Positions 27,209-36,780 are shown, counted from the stretch's first letter. The stretch is 64,000 bases of DNA from CAAGNP01 sp964611185 (GCA_964611185.1 CAZSXE010000001.1:62001-126000); one strand, 5' to 3'. Notes: generated from the sequence alone by a model not told the origin. Numbers and translations: made by a program.

Positions 27209-29674
27209 ATGAAAACATTTATGAATCGCTTTATAATCATAACAATTGTGCTATTTAGCCACTCTTTTTTCATTTTCGGAGCGAAAAATACAACCGAAAT
27301 AAAAGGATCCGTAATCGATAATAAAACAAAAGTGGCGATTGCTTTTGCGACAGTTTCTGTACATCATTCCGACTCCACTATTGTGAGCGGAGCTACATCC
27401 GGTGAAGATGGCAGTTTTATTATCAAAAGTATCCCTTTCGGCGAATATTTTCTTAAAGTATCCTTTATCGGGTATAAAGATGTAGTATTCCCATTAGTTC
27501 TTGACAAATCGGAACTAAATATAGGCGAAATAGCCCTTGAAGAGGATGCACAGATGCTTGCTTCCGCTGTGGTATCGGAAAAAAGGGCGATTATCGAGCA
27601 GAAACTTGACAAACTTGTTATGAATGTTTCTGAGCTTGTTTCCACTCAGGGAAGTAATGCTGTCGATATATTGCGCAAAGCGCCTGGGATAAGTGTGGAT
27701 CCTAATGGAAATATTACTCTAAATGGCTCTGTGGTAGATGTTTGGATAGATGGCCGCCCTTCGTACCTAAGCGGAAAAGAGCTTGAGGCCATGCTTCTTT
27801 CTACCGATGGAAATACTATTGAAAAGATAGAAATTATCGCGCACCCTTCTGCAAAATACGATGCTTCCGGGAGTGGCGGTATCATTAATATCAAGACTAA
27901 GAAGAATTTTGTTAAAGGATTTAACGGTTCTCTTTCAGCCACCTACGGAGGCATGTATTTCGATAATTATCTTAACGAAGCCAACGGTACGGTCAATCTC
28001 GGTTACAGAAGTGAAAAATCAAATACATTTTTTACATACAGTCCGAGATATGAACAGATGTCGGTAAATATCAAGAGCAATACATTTTTCGGTGAAGATA
28101 ATAAAATGAAGCAGATTTCTGATTCTGATTTGAAATTTGACGAGATGAGTCATTCGCTTAAACTCGGAAACGACTTTTTTATTAATAAGAAAAATATCTT
28201 CGGTTTTATCGTTACTTCCCTTATGAGAGATCAGGATGATTACACTTATGGAGATTCTTTCACCGATACTTATCTCAATGATGCCATTATTTATCGTCAG
28301 AAAAGTGATATAAACAATAAGAGCACTTTTGATAATATTTCCGGTAATCTGAATTATACCCATATTTTCAATGAAAAGAAGGGAAGCGAGATGACCGTTA
28401 ATGCCGACTATGCCTATTATGATTTGTTTTCCGGAAGTCATCAGGAGAATATCTATGTCGATCCTTTGACTAAAGCCACATTACCGGATCCGAATATTTT
28501 TACCTCTGACAGTCGTCAGTATATTAATATGTATTCTGCCAAATTGGATTATGAACAGATGTTCTGGAAGACAGGAAAACTCGAACTTGGCGGAAAATGG
28601 TCTATGACAAATACAGATAACAATACTTTAAGAAAAGATTTTATAAATGATGTATGGGTAAAAGACAATAATTTGTCGAGTGTATTCGTCTATAATGAGC
28701 AAGTGGCTGCATTATATGCCACTGCAGCCAAAATGTTTGGCCAAAAATGGGTGGTAAAACTTGGACTTAGAGGGGAATATACTATTTCTAAAGGGGACTG
28801 GATAAGTGCTCAGGATTATACTAAAAAAACATATTTCGATCTCTTTCCTACTGTATATGCCGGTTATACCCCTTCTGAGAAATTCAGATATTCTCTTTCG
28901 TATTCTATGCGCATAAGAAGACCAGGATTCAGTCAGATGAATCCTCAAAGGCAATATGTAGATGCTAACAGCTCTATTCAGGGTAATCCGAGTTTGAATC
29001 CGCAGTATTCCGATAATCTAAATTTTACCTTTGGCTTTAAATCATTTCTAAATATCTCGTTAGTGTATGTACATACTCGAAGTCTGATTATGCAGACCCC
29101 TATGATTGATGAGCAGACAGGCGAAAAAGTACTCTATTGGGATAATTTCGGAAGTCAAAATATGGCTGGAGCCAATGTTTCTGTTACCGAACTTCCGATT
29201 TTCAAATGGTGGGTAGTAAATGCGAGTATATTCGGAGCCTATAATACAAATAATGATCATTCAGGAAATTATTCCAATAACGGTTTTATGATGAATGGTT
29301 ACGGTAATTTTACATTTCTTCTCCCCAAGGAGTGGAAAGTAGAGTTCGGCGCATGGTATCAGAGTGCTCTCCCTTGGGGATATTTTCGAGCACACCCTCA
29401 ATACTCATTTTTCGGAGGAGTCAAGAAAAATCTATTTGATGGTAAAGCCACATTGGCACTTAATGTAAACGACATTTTCAGAACTTCGGCTGCTAAACTT
29501 GATGTGGTGACAAACGGGGTGAAGACATATACTATCGATCAGACATTTAATAGTCAAAAGATTTCTCTTTCATTTTCTTACAGATTTGGGACAGCCAAAC
29601 AATCGCGGCAGAGAAATGTAGGTGAGATGGATGATGCATCGAGAGTAGGTGGAGGATCAAGTATCGGAAAATAA
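27209..29674 (+). CDS. TonB-dependent-receptor-like outer-membrane barrel protein with carboxypeptidase-regulatory domain
   Basis: This 821-residue protein starts at ATG 27209; an open stretch upstream overlaps gntR and is ignored. After the signal peptide come a carboxypeptidase-regulatory-like beta domain (EIKGSVIDNKTKVAIAFATV...GEYFLKVSFIGYKDV, residues ~30-110), a plug-like domain (VDILRKAPGISVDPNGNITL...IDGRPSYLSGKEL...SGSGGIINI) and a C-terminal barrel. It fits the outer-membrane beta-barrel family (OMP_b-brl_3) rather than SusC, as it is shorter and has no SusD partner. It closes the ABC/GntR operon, 1 bp after gntR, so the module spans both membranes. Ligand unknown. Confidence 0.85.
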   Translation: MKTFMNRFIIITIVLFSHSFFIFGAKNTTEIKGSVIDNKTKVAIAFATVSVHHSDSTIVSGATSGEDGSFIIKSIPFGEYFLKVSFIGYKDVVFPLVLDKSELNIGEIALEEDAQMLASAVVSEKRAIIEQKLDKLVMNVSELVSTQGSNAVDILRKAPGISVDPNGNITLNGSVVDVWIDGRPSYLSGKELEAMLLSTDGNTIEKIEIIAHPSAKYDASGSGGIINIKTKKNFVKGFNGSLSATYGGMYFDNYLNEANGTVNLGYRSEKSNTFFTYSPRYEQMSVNIKSNTFFGEDNKMKQISDSDLKFDEMSHSLKLGNDFFINKKNIFGFIVTSLMRDQDDYTYGDSFTDTYLNDAIIYRQKSDINNKSTFDNISGNLNYTHIFNEKKGSEMTVNADYAYYDLFSGSHQENIYVDPLTKATLPDPNIFTSDSRQYINMYSAKLDYEQMFWKTGKLELGGKWSMTNTDNNTLRKDFINDVWVKDNNLSSVFVYNEQVAALYATAAKMFGQKWVVKLGLRGEYTISKGDWISAQDYTKKTYFDLFPTVYAGYTPSEKFRYSLSYSMRIRRPGFSQMNPQRQYVDANSSIQGNPSLNPQYSDNLNFTFGFKSFLNISLVYVHTRSLIMQTPMIDEQTGEKVLYWDNFGSQNMAGANVSVTELPIFKWWVVNASIFGAYNTNNDHSGNYSNNGFMMNGYGNFTFLLPKEWKVEFGAWYQSALPWGYFRAHPQYSFFGGVKKNLFDGKATLALNVNDIFRTSAAKLDVVTNGVKTYTIDQTFNSQKISLSFSYRFGTAKQSRQRNVGEMDDASRVGGGSSIGK

Positions 29675-29689
29675 TGTTGTAATTATACT

Positions 29690-29730
29690 AATAATCTTCT
29701 GCAAAAATTTTATCTTTGCAGAAGATTATT
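29690..29730. terminator. Perfect 16-bp hairpin after the ABC/GntR operon
   Basis: Arms 29690-29705 and 29715-29730 pair perfectly around a 9-nt loop. It lies 16 bp after the outer-membrane gene stop. The core is not very GC-rich and only a short T/A tract follows, so it could be a terminator, an mRNA-stabilising hairpin or a regulator site over the next promoter. Confidence 0.7.
29711..29718 (+). promoter_or_regulatory. Candidate -7 element (TATCTTTG) inside the hairpin, for the DUF362 gene
   Basis: Exact TAnnTTTG match 28 bp before ATG 29747. It lies in the loop and right arm of the 29690-29730 hairpin, and no TTTG is found at the -33 spacing. Confidence 0.5.
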
Positions 29731-29746
29731 ATTTATATATATATAT

Positions 29747-30679
29747 ATGGAAAGAAGAGATTTTTTAAAAGTTGCTATTGCCGGTGCAGTGGCAGGAGCA
29801 GTAAAAATTGAAGGAAATTCTGTATTTGCTGCCAATAAAAGTATTGATTCAGATGTTCAAAATGATCTCGTCGCTGTAATGGGTGGAGAAGTAGTGGAAC
29901 TGTACAGAAAGGGGATTGATGCGATGGGTGGTATGAAGAGATTTGTCAAAAAAGGACAGAGAGTGACTGTTAAACCTAATATCGGATGGGATAAAACTCC
30001 GGAATTGGGAGCAGATACCAATCCGGAACTTGTGGCAGCTATTGTTAAAGATTGTTTTGCAGCCGGTGCCTCTTCTGTGACTGTTTTTGATCATACTTGT
30101 GACGAGTGGGAAGAGTGCTATAAAAACAGCGGTATTGCGGCGGCAGCCGAAAAAGAGGGGGCTAAAATGTCATTCGGGCACGATGAGAAATATTACCGCG
30201 AAGTAGAATTGCCGGAGGCGGTAAAGATGAAAAAGGCTAAAATTCATGAGGACATTATCGACTGCGATGTGTGGATAAATGTTCCGGTACTCAAGCACCA
30301 CGGTGGAGCGAAATTGACTATTGCTATGAAAAATTATATGGGAATTGTTTGGGATAGAGGATTTCTTCATAAACATAATCTTCAGCAGTGCATTGCGGAT
30401 GCAGCCACTTATGAAAAAAAGCCTGTATTAAATATCGTGGATGCCTACAGGATTATGACTCAGAATGGTCCTAAAGGGAAGAGCCTCGATGATGTGCAGG
30501 TGGCTAAAGCTATTTTTATGTCCACCGATATAGTTGCAGTGGATACTGCTGCTTCCAAATTTTTCACTCAGTTTAGAGAAATGGATTTGAATAATGTGGA
30601 ATATATTCCCCTTGCTCAGAAAGCAAATGTGGGAACTATGGATCTTGATTCTTTGCAGGTGGAAAAGATTAAAATCTGA
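29747..30679 (+). CDS. Tat-exported DUF362 protein
   Basis: This 310-residue protein begins with a twin-arginine signal (ERRDFLKVAIAGAVAGAV), so it is folded before export, often with a cofactor. The body matches DUF362: VTVKPNIGWDKTPE, VTVFDHTCDEWEECYKNSGI, DVWINVPVLKHHGGAKLTIAMKNYMG. DUF362 proteins are often fused or adjacent to ferredoxin domains, and here the next gene, 4 bp later, is a membrane polyferredoxin. A periplasmic redox or metal-related role is likely but the reaction is unknown. Confidence 0.82.
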   Translation: MERRDFLKVAIAGAVAGAVKIEGNSVFAANKSIDSDVQNDLVAVMGGEVVELYRKGIDAMGGMKRFVKKGQRVTVKPNIGWDKTPELGADTNPELVAAIVKDCFAAGASSVTVFDHTCDEWEECYKNSGIAAAAEKEGAKMSFGHDEKYYREVELPEAVKMKKAKIHEDIIDCDVWINVPVLKHHGGAKLTIAMKNYMGIVWDRGFLHKHNLQQCIADAATYEKKPVLNIVDAYRIMTQNGPKGKSLDDVQVAKAIFMSTDIVAVDTAASKFFTQFREMDLNNVEYIPLAQKANVGTMDLDSLQVEKIKI

Positions 30680-30683
30680 CCTT

Positions 30684-32210
30684 ATGTACAAAAAATTAAA
30701 ATGGATCAGGGTAGGGGTTGCTGTTCTGTTTTTCGTTCTCTTTTTTCTTTCATTTACATTTTTAGGTAGGGAATTGGGAAACCTCCCTAAGATACTCCAT
30801 TTTCAATTTGTACCATCGCTGCTCTCTTTTGTGGGTGGTGGGGTGATTATTCTCATTTTCTTTATCCTTTTGACATTGTGTTTCGGGAGGGTATATTGTT
30901 CAGTTATATGTCCGCTCGGAATATTGCAAGATATAATTTCTCGTTTTGCTTCTCTTTTTAAATCTAAAAAGGGGCGTTACACCCATTTCACTCCTGCTCA
31001 TAATATATTAAGGTATTCTATTCTCGGATTAGTTTTTATAACGCTGATTCTTGGTTTCACCGATCTTCTTCTGCTTCTCGACCCATATTCAAATTTCGGT
31101 CGCATTACCACCCAATTATTCGATACAGCTCTGATATGGTTTTTGAATATTTTCTCGAATATATTTCCCGATAGTGTTTATTATAGATCTCTTTCTCATA
31201 TCGTGTGGAATTCATTCGCCTTTGCTGCTCTCTTTTTTGTTGTCATTATCGTAATGAGCGCATTTAAAGGTCGTCTTTACTGCAATACTATATGCCCTGT
31301 GGGGTCTTTTCTCGGTTTAATATCGAAAGCTTCTCTTTTCAAATTGAAAATCGATGATGCTTCATGTGTGGGGTGTACCCTTTGTACTAAAAACTGCAAA
31401 TCAGGGTGTATAGATGGAAAAAACCATATTATTGACGAAAGTCGATGTGTAATGTGTCTTGATTGTATGACAGTCTGTAGAGGCGGGGCTATAAAATTGG
31501 TAAATCGAAGAAAAAATGCTTCTGTTTCCCACGAAGGGAGGAGGGAGGCTATAGCTGCTATAAGTGCGCTCGGGGCAGTCTTGGTCGCCCGTGGTGTGAA
31601 AGGAGATAAAAAACATAGCATTGTAGAGAAAGAATCGTCTGACAATGAGGCAATTACTGGAATTGTCCCCCCGGGAGGAGTGAGCATCGAACATCTCCAG
31701 TCACATTGCACAGCGTGCCATGCATGTATTGCTGCCTGTCCGAGTAGAATTATTTCTCCGGCGGTAGGGGAGTATGGGTTAGGGGGATTGTTGCTTCCGG
31801 TAGTGCACTATGACAGGCATTTTTGCGGATTTAATTGTAATAAATGTTCGCAAGTGTGTCCGAACGGGGCACTGAAGCATATTCCAATTGAACAAAAACA
31901 GCGAACACAGGTGGGACGGGTAACATTTATCGCCAAAAACTGTATTGTCTTTAAGAGTAAAACAGACTGCGGTGCTTGTGATGAACATTGTCCTACAAAA
32001 GCTATTACAATGAAAGAGTGGAGTGTCAAAAAAGGTCTGTTTCATCCTTCGATAAATGCAGATATATGTATCGGATGTGGTGCGTGTGAGTATATTTGTC
32101 CTGCCACACCTAAGGCAATGATAATAAAGCCTCTATCTGTTCATTCCGTGTCCCACGAGCCTGTGAAAGAAGCTCAGGAGAAGAAAAATGTTACTGATTT
32201 TGGTTTTTAA
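30684..32210 (+). CDS. Membrane polyferredoxin (NapH/CcoG-like 4Fe-4S protein)
   Basis: This 508-residue protein starts at ATG 30684; the longer open frame runs back into the DUF362 gene. About five membrane segments fill the first 220 residues, with two conserved CxxxCP motifs at membrane edges (YCSVICPLG, YCNTICPVG). Then follow clustered ferredoxin motifs: CVGCTLCTKNC, CVMCLDCMTVC, CTACHACIAACP, CNKCSQVCP, CGACDEHCP and CIGCGACEYICP, enough for several [4Fe-4S] clusters. It likely passes electrons across the inner membrane to the DUF362 partner. A basic stretch with VSHEGRREAIAAISALGAVLVARG between clusters resembles a second Tat-like helix. Confidence 0.87.
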   Translation: MYKKLKWIRVGVAVLFFVLFFLSFTFLGRELGNLPKILHFQFVPSLLSFVGGGVIILIFFILLTLCFGRVYCSVICPLGILQDIISRFASLFKSKKGRYTHFTPAHNILRYSILGLVFITLILGFTDLLLLLDPYSNFGRITTQLFDTALIWFLNIFSNIFPDSVYYRSLSHIVWNSFAFAALFFVVIIVMSAFKGRLYCNTICPVGSFLGLISKASLFKLKIDDASCVGCTLCTKNCKSGCIDGKNHIIDESRCVMCLDCMTVCRGGAIKLVNRRKNASVSHEGRREAIAAISALGAVLVARGVKGDKKHSIVEKESSDNEAITGIVPPGGVSIEHLQSHCTACHACIAACPSRIISPAVGEYGLGGLLLPVVHYDRHFCGFNCNKCSQVCPNGALKHIPIEQKQRTQVGRVTFIAKNCIVFKSKTDCGACDEHCPTKAITMKEWSVKKGLFHPSINADICIGCGACEYICPATPKAMIIKPLSVHSVSHEPVKEAQEKKNVTDFGF

Positions 32211-32877
32211 GTAGCTCAGGTCTGAGCTTTTCAGTGCGAAGTATCGACTGTTCTTCCTGCCACTTGCTGATTAGTCGCGGATTGCCTGAGAGTAGAACCT
32301 CAGGGACTTTCCATCCTTTGAAATCAGCAGGTCTTGTGTAGATAGGGGGGGCGAGAAGTCCATCTTGAAAAGAGTCGCTCAGAGCGGAAGTTTCGTCTGT
32401 CAAAGCGCCGGGAATCAGTCTGATAATAGAGTCGCATATAACTGCAGCAGCAAGTTCTCCTCCGCTAAGTACATAGTTTCCTATTGAAATTTCATCTGTA
32501 ATGAGGTGTTCTCTTATTCTATGGTCGATCCCTTTGTAATGTCCGCAAAGGATGATGATATTCTGAGCACAGGATAATCTGTTGGAAAGAGGCTGGTCGA
32601 GAAGTTCGCCGTCGGGAGAGGTATAGATCACATAATCGTATTTACGCACCGATGTCAGGTCTGTAATCGCATTATAAAGGGGCTCGCACATAATAACCAT
32701 TCCGGCATCACCACCGAAACCGTAATCATCGATTTGCTTGTAATTTCCTTTTCCGTAGTCGTGAAGATTGACTATATGGATTTCAACTAACTTTTTCTCT
32801 TTAGCCCGTTTAATAATGGAAAAATTTAAAGGACTTTCAAGTATTTCCGGTACTGCTGATATAATATCTATTCTCAT
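32191..32877 (-). CDS. trmD: tRNA (guanine-37-N1)-methyltransferase
   Basis: This 228-residue SPOUT-fold enzyme methylates G37 of tRNAs with SAM, preventing frameshifting. Motifs include MRIDIISAVPEIL, the GYGKGNYKQIDDYGFGGDAGMV-like loop (seen as DYGFGGDAGMV), the trefoil knot region (LCGHYKGIDHRI, ISIGNYVLSGGELAA) and PPIYTRPADFKG. Its 3' end overlaps the convergent polyferredoxin gene by 20 bp with no terminator between. Confidence 0.96.
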   Translation of the reverse strand: MRIDIISAVPEILESPLNFSIIKRAKEKKLVEIHIVNLHDYGKGNYKQIDDYGFGGDAGMVIMCEPLYNAITDLTSVRKYDYVIYTSPDGELLDQPLSNRLSCAQNIIILCGHYKGIDHRIREHLITDEISIGNYVLSGGELAAAVICDSIIRLIPGALTDETSALSDSFQDGLLAPPIYTRPADFKGWKVPEVLLSGNPRLISKWQEEQSILRTEKLRPELLKNQNQ

Positions 32878-32884
32878 AATGGTG

Positions 32885-32892
32885 CAAAATTA
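32885..32892 (-). promoter_or_regulatory. -7 element (TAATTTTG) of trmD, only 7 bp from its ATG
   Basis: Exact TAnnTTTG match on the minus strand ending 7 bp before ATG 32877, so transcription should start within about 3 nt of the start codon, predicting a leaderless or nearly leaderless mRNA. Confidence 0.6.
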
Positions 32893-32900
32893 CTCATTTC

Positions 32901-32932
32901 TTTCAAAGTATTTAAAATTAAATGTATATTTG
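32901..32932 (+). promoter_or_regulatory. Promoter of the DUF349-yidC-yggS operon
   Basis: TTTC at 32901-32904 (3/4 of -33), a 20-bp spacer and an exact -7 TATATTTG at 32925-32932. The leader would be about 35 nt. It overlaps upstream sequence of the divergent trmD promoter. Confidence 0.65.
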
Positions 32933-32971
32933 CAAGTTATTAACAAATACTGATCATTCACCATTTCTATT

Positions 32972-34906
32972 ATGAGCGAAGAAAAAAACATGACTGCTCA
33001 AGCTGAGCAATTCGAGGATACTATTAAAGAAGAACCTATCGTCGAAACTACTAATGAATCAATTATAAACCCCCTAACTCCCGCCGAAGAAGTTGAAGAA
33101 CATGCAGATAATGAAGTCAAGGATGTGCATATAGACGAAATACCTGTGTTGGAAGAGCTTAATCTTCAAGAACTTGCATCGAAAAGTCTGAAAGAAATCA
33201 TACAGTTATTTCAGAACCTTATCGAAAAAGGCGACCAGCAGGAAATGTATAAATATGCAGATGCATTAAAGGCTGCTTTTTACAAGGCTCTTAAAAGGGA
33301 AAAAATTGCTTCAGGATTTCTAGCTCCGGTAGAAAATTCAGTAATTGAAAATGAAGAAGATATTGAAAATGAAAGTGAAACTTCTTCTGTATCTGAAAAT
33401 CCTTTTGCAGAATTGGAAAGAGGTTTTAAATCTTTATATTCCCAATATAAAACATCAAGAGCCGCTTTTCTTCAAGAGATGGAACATAAAAAGGGGGAAA
33501 ATCTTCTTGTTAAACAGTCTATTATTGAAGAATTAAAGTCATTGCTTGATAATCAAGAGGATATAAATAAAACTTTTAACGAATTCCGCTCTATTCAGAC
33601 CAAATGGAGAGAGTCAGGTCCTGTACCACAAACAAAGGTTAAAGATATTTACGATACTTATCAGCATTATGTCGAGATGTTTTATGATTTCGTTAAGATT
33701 AACAACGAACTCAGAGATCTTGATTTCAAAAAGAATCTTGAAGCTAAAACCGATCTATGTGAAAAGGCCGAAAAACTGATAGACGAACCCAATGTGGTTA
33801 ATGCATTTGCACAATTGCAGAAACTTCATGAAGAGTGGAAGGAGTTTGGCCCTGTAGAGAGAGAATTCAGAGAATCTATTTGGGAAAGATTTAAGGAGGC
33901 GACTTCTAAGATTAATAAAAAGCATCAGGCTTATTTTGAGGAAATTAAAGATGAACAGAAGGAGAATCTAACCGCTAAGAGGGCGATTTGTGAAGAAGCT
34001 GAGGCTATTGCTGCCGGTGAAATTACAGATTCTAATGGCTGGAATAAATCCTCTAAAGATCTTGAAAACCTTCAGAAAAAATGGAAAACCATAGGATTTG
34101 CTTCTAAAAAAGACAATCAGAAAATTTATGATCGTTTTAGAGCTGCCTGTGATTCTTTCTATAATAAAAAACGCGAATATTATTCTCAGTTTAAAGATCA
34201 GATGTCTCAAAATATGGATAAGAAGATATCTCTATGCGAGCAGGCAGAGGCCCTTAAGGAGAGCACTGACTGGAAAAAAACATCGGATCTTCTTATTGCT
34301 CTTCAGAAAGAATGGAAAGAGACCGGCCCTGTTTCACGTAAGAAATCGGAACAGATATGGAATCGTTTTCGCTCGGCCTGTGATTATTTTTTCGATAATA
34401 AAGATAAAAATTTCGGCGGGGTGGATCCTCAATATGTAGATAACCTCATGAAGAAGCGTTCTTTAATAGAGGAGATCAAGTCTTTCGCTACTTCTGGCGA
34501 CAGAGAAGCTGATAATAACATACTGAAACAATTTTATGCGAGATGGAATGAAATCGGTTTTGTGCCATTCAAAGAGAAAGACACTATTCAGAACGAATTT
34601 CGCGCTGCAGTTGATGATAAATTTCCCGGTTCCTCTAAAGGAAGAAGGGTAGGAAGTCATCAATCCTCCGGGCGTAATCAAAGAAATATCGATCCCCTTC
34701 ACGCCGAAAGAGAAAAGTTAATTCAAAAATTCCGCAAAAAAGAGAGTGAAATCGCTACTTATGAAAATAATATCGGCTTTTTCGCCAGTTCAAAAAATGC
34801 AGATGTTCTATTGAAGGGAGTTAACAAAAAGATAGAAGAGGCAAAGGCAGAATTAAAAGAGATAGAAGATAAAATTAAATCCATTGATAATCAGGTAGAA
34901 GAATAA
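32972..34906 (+). CDS. DUF349 domain protein
   Basis: This 644-residue protein has an acidic N-terminus, then at least five DUF349 repeats of ~70 residues. Each has a W(K/R)E(S/T/F)GPV...-type centre followed by IW/IY.RFR.A.D.F (examples KWRESGPVPQTKVKDIYD, EWKEFGPVEREFRESIWERF, EWKETGPVSRKKSEQIWNRF). The C-terminal ~80 residues are a coiled coil. DUF349 proteins are helical and their function in bacteria is not settled. It is the first gene of an operon with yidC, sharing one base with it. Confidence 0.9.
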   Translation: MSEEKNMTAQAEQFEDTIKEEPIVETTNESIINPLTPAEEVEEHADNEVKDVHIDEIPVLEELNLQELASKSLKEIIQLFQNLIEKGDQQEMYKYADALKAAFYKALKREKIASGFLAPVENSVIENEEDIENESETSSVSENPFAELERGFKSLYSQYKTSRAAFLQEMEHKKGENLLVKQSIIEELKSLLDNQEDINKTFNEFRSIQTKWRESGPVPQTKVKDIYDTYQHYVEMFYDFVKINNELRDLDFKKNLEAKTDLCEKAEKLIDEPNVVNAFAQLQKLHEEWKEFGPVEREFRESIWERFKEATSKINKKHQAYFEEIKDEQKENLTAKRAICEEAEAIAAGEITDSNGWNKSSKDLENLQKKWKTIGFASKKDNQKIYDRFRAACDSFYNKKREYYSQFKDQMSQNMDKKISLCEQAEALKESTDWKKTSDLLIALQKEWKETGPVSRKKSEQIWNRFRSACDYFFDNKDKNFGGVDPQYVDNLMKKRSLIEEIKSFATSGDREADNNILKQFYARWNEIGFVPFKEKDTIQNEFRAAVDDKFPGSSKGRRVGSHQSSGRNQRNIDPLHAEREKLIQKFRKKESEIATYENNIGFFASSKNADVLLKGVNKKIEEAKAELKEIEDKIKSIDNQVEE

Positions 34907-36780
34907 TGAAAAAAAATACTGTTATCGGTATCCTATTGATGGGGCTTATACTGATTGGTTTTAGCATTTATAATTCAAAACAGTTTAAGAAACAGCAAGA
35001 AATTCAGAGGGTACAAGATTCTATTGCTCTTGAGCGACAACTAAAATATGCAAACGAAATTGCAGCTATTAAGGCAGATAGCATAGCTGCTGCTGCTTCG
35101 CAAACTGATGTAAATCAGCCTAAAAGCCAATATTCGTACATTTATAAAGATTCACTTTTAGAATCTTCTCATAAATCGGAGGCAGAATATTTTACACTTG
35201 AAAACAGTAAAATAAAAGCACTTTTTACCACTCGTGGTGCCCAAGCGTATAAAGTCCAGATTAAGAACTATTATACTTATGATAGTCTTGACCTGATTCT
35301 TATGAAAGAGGATGCAAGTCATTTCGGTATTCAGTTCTATACCTCTCAGATGCTTGATACCAAGAATTTCACATTTAAAAAAGTCGAGAATACAGATTCG
35401 ACTTTAAAAATGAGACTCTATTTTTCTGATAATGCATATATAGAACACTCATATTTTCTTGCAGCAGAGAGTTATATGATTGACTTTAAACTCAATATGG
35501 TCAATATGCAGTCATTTATCCCCAAATCTGTAACTCATCTCGATTTGTCATGGGATATGAATGTCCCTCGACTTGAAAAAGGGTATGATAATGAAAAAAA
35601 TTATTCGGCAGTCGATTATAAATATCCCAATGATAAAGAGATAGAGAATTTAGGACAAAGAAAGGATTCTGGTAAGAAAAATATTACGACTAAGCTTTCG
35701 TGGTTTGCATATCAGCAGCAGTTCTTCTCCGCAATTTTACTTGCCGATAACTGCTTCACATCGGGCGATCTTTCATTTTCTGTTTTTCCGGAAAACGATT
35801 CTTCTTCCAATTTGATGGCTTGTTCTTCCAAAATGCAATTTGAATACTCAGGCGGAGACAATGTTTCGATTCCATTCAAATTTTATTATGGCCCTAATTT
35901 ATACAAAACGCTCAAAAGCTATGATTACGGGTTTGAAAAAATAGTTCCTTTAGGAGGTTGGCTGATAAGATGGATTAATAGACTTGTGATTATCCCTGTC
36001 TTTGACCTGTTCAGTAAGTTCATAGCCAGTTATGGAATTATTATTTTATTGATGACAATCCTTTTAAAACTTGTTATCTCTCCTCTGACTATAAAATCTT
36101 ATATGTCTTCGGCCAAGATGAGAGTTCTAAAACCCGAAATCGATAAGATTAATGCTAAATATCCAAAGCAGGAAGATGCGATGAAAAAGCAGCAGGAGAC
36201 GATGGATTTGTATAAAAAAAGCGGTGTAAGTATGTTTGGAGGATGTCTTCCTATGTTATTACAGTTTCCTTTACTATTTGCGATGTTTAGATTTTTCCCT
36301 GCATCATTCGAGCTTCGTCAGCAAGGTTTTCTCTGGGTTCAGGATCTAAGTACATACGATTCTATTCTCGATCTTCCATTCAGAATTCCTCTTTACGGCG
36401 ATCATATCAGTCTTTTTGCTATCCTTTCCTCCCTGACAATGTTCGTATATTCGAGGATGACATATAAAGATATGGGGAGCAGCCAGCAGATGGCCGGAAT
36501 GAAGTTTATGACACTTTATTTTATGCCGATATTTATGCTTTTCATCTGTAATAACCTCTCAAGTGCTCTTTGTTATTATTATTTCCTTTCAAATATATTT
36601 ATGATGCTTCAGACTTGGATTATCCGTAAATATTTTGTGGATGAAGAAAAAATATTTGCAAAACTTAAAGAGAATTCAGCTAAAGCCAAAACCAAGCCCA
36701 AATCCAAATTTCAACAAAGATTAGAAGCAGCAGCCAAGGCGCAGCAAGAGGCTATGAGACAGCAGCAAAAAAGAAGATAA
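34906..36780 (+). CDS. yidC: Membrane protein insertase YidC
   Basis: This 624-residue inner-membrane protein inserts and folds membrane proteins with or without Sec. It has an N-terminal membrane helix (TVIGILLMGLILIGFSIY), a large periplasmic beta domain (residues ~60-340), then five C-terminal helices including LVISPLTIKSYMSSAKMRVLKP and GCLPMLLQFPLLFAMFRFFP, and a basic tail. Length is typical for Bacteroidota. Start and stop codons overlap by one base with both neighbours. Confidence 0.96.
   Translation: MKKNTVIGILLMGLILIGFSIYNSKQFKKQQEIQRVQDSIALERQLKYANEIAAIKADSIAAAASQTDVNQPKSQYSYIYKDSLLESSHKSEAEYFTLENSKIKALFTTRGAQAYKVQIKNYYTYDSLDLILMKEDASHFGIQFYTSQMLDTKNFTFKKVENTDSTLKMRLYFSDNAYIEHSYFLAAESYMIDFKLNMVNMQSFIPKSVTHLDLSWDMNVPRLEKGYDNEKNYSAVDYKYPNDKEIENLGQRKDSGKKNITTKLSWFAYQQQFFSAILLADNCFTSGDLSFSVFPENDSSSNLMACSSKMQFEYSGGDNVSIPFKFYYGPNLYKTLKSYDYGFEKIVPLGGWLIRWINRLVIIPVFDLFSKFIASYGIIILLMTILLKLVISPLTIKSYMSSAKMRVLKPEIDKINAKYPKQEDAMKKQQETMDLYKKSGVSMFGGCLPMLLQFPLLFAMFRFFPASFELRQQGFLWVQDLSTYDSILDLPFRIPLYGDHISLFAILSSLTMFVYSRMTYKDMGSSQQMAGMKFMTLYFMPIFMLFICNNLSSALCYYYFLSNIFMMLQTWIIRKYFVDEEKIFAKLKENSAKAKTKPKSKFQQRLEAAAKAQQEAMRQQQKRR

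Noticed and set aside
30594..30683. 30-residue extension of the polyferredoxin inside the DUF362 gene
   Set aside because: The extension is an out-of-frame shadow of DUF362; ATG 30684 starts 4 bp after its stop.
32211..32235. Small hairpin with AGCTCAG/CTGAGCT arms after the polyferredoxin gene
   Set aside because: It has a 2-nt loop, no T run and lies within trmD coding sequence, so it is not a credible terminator.
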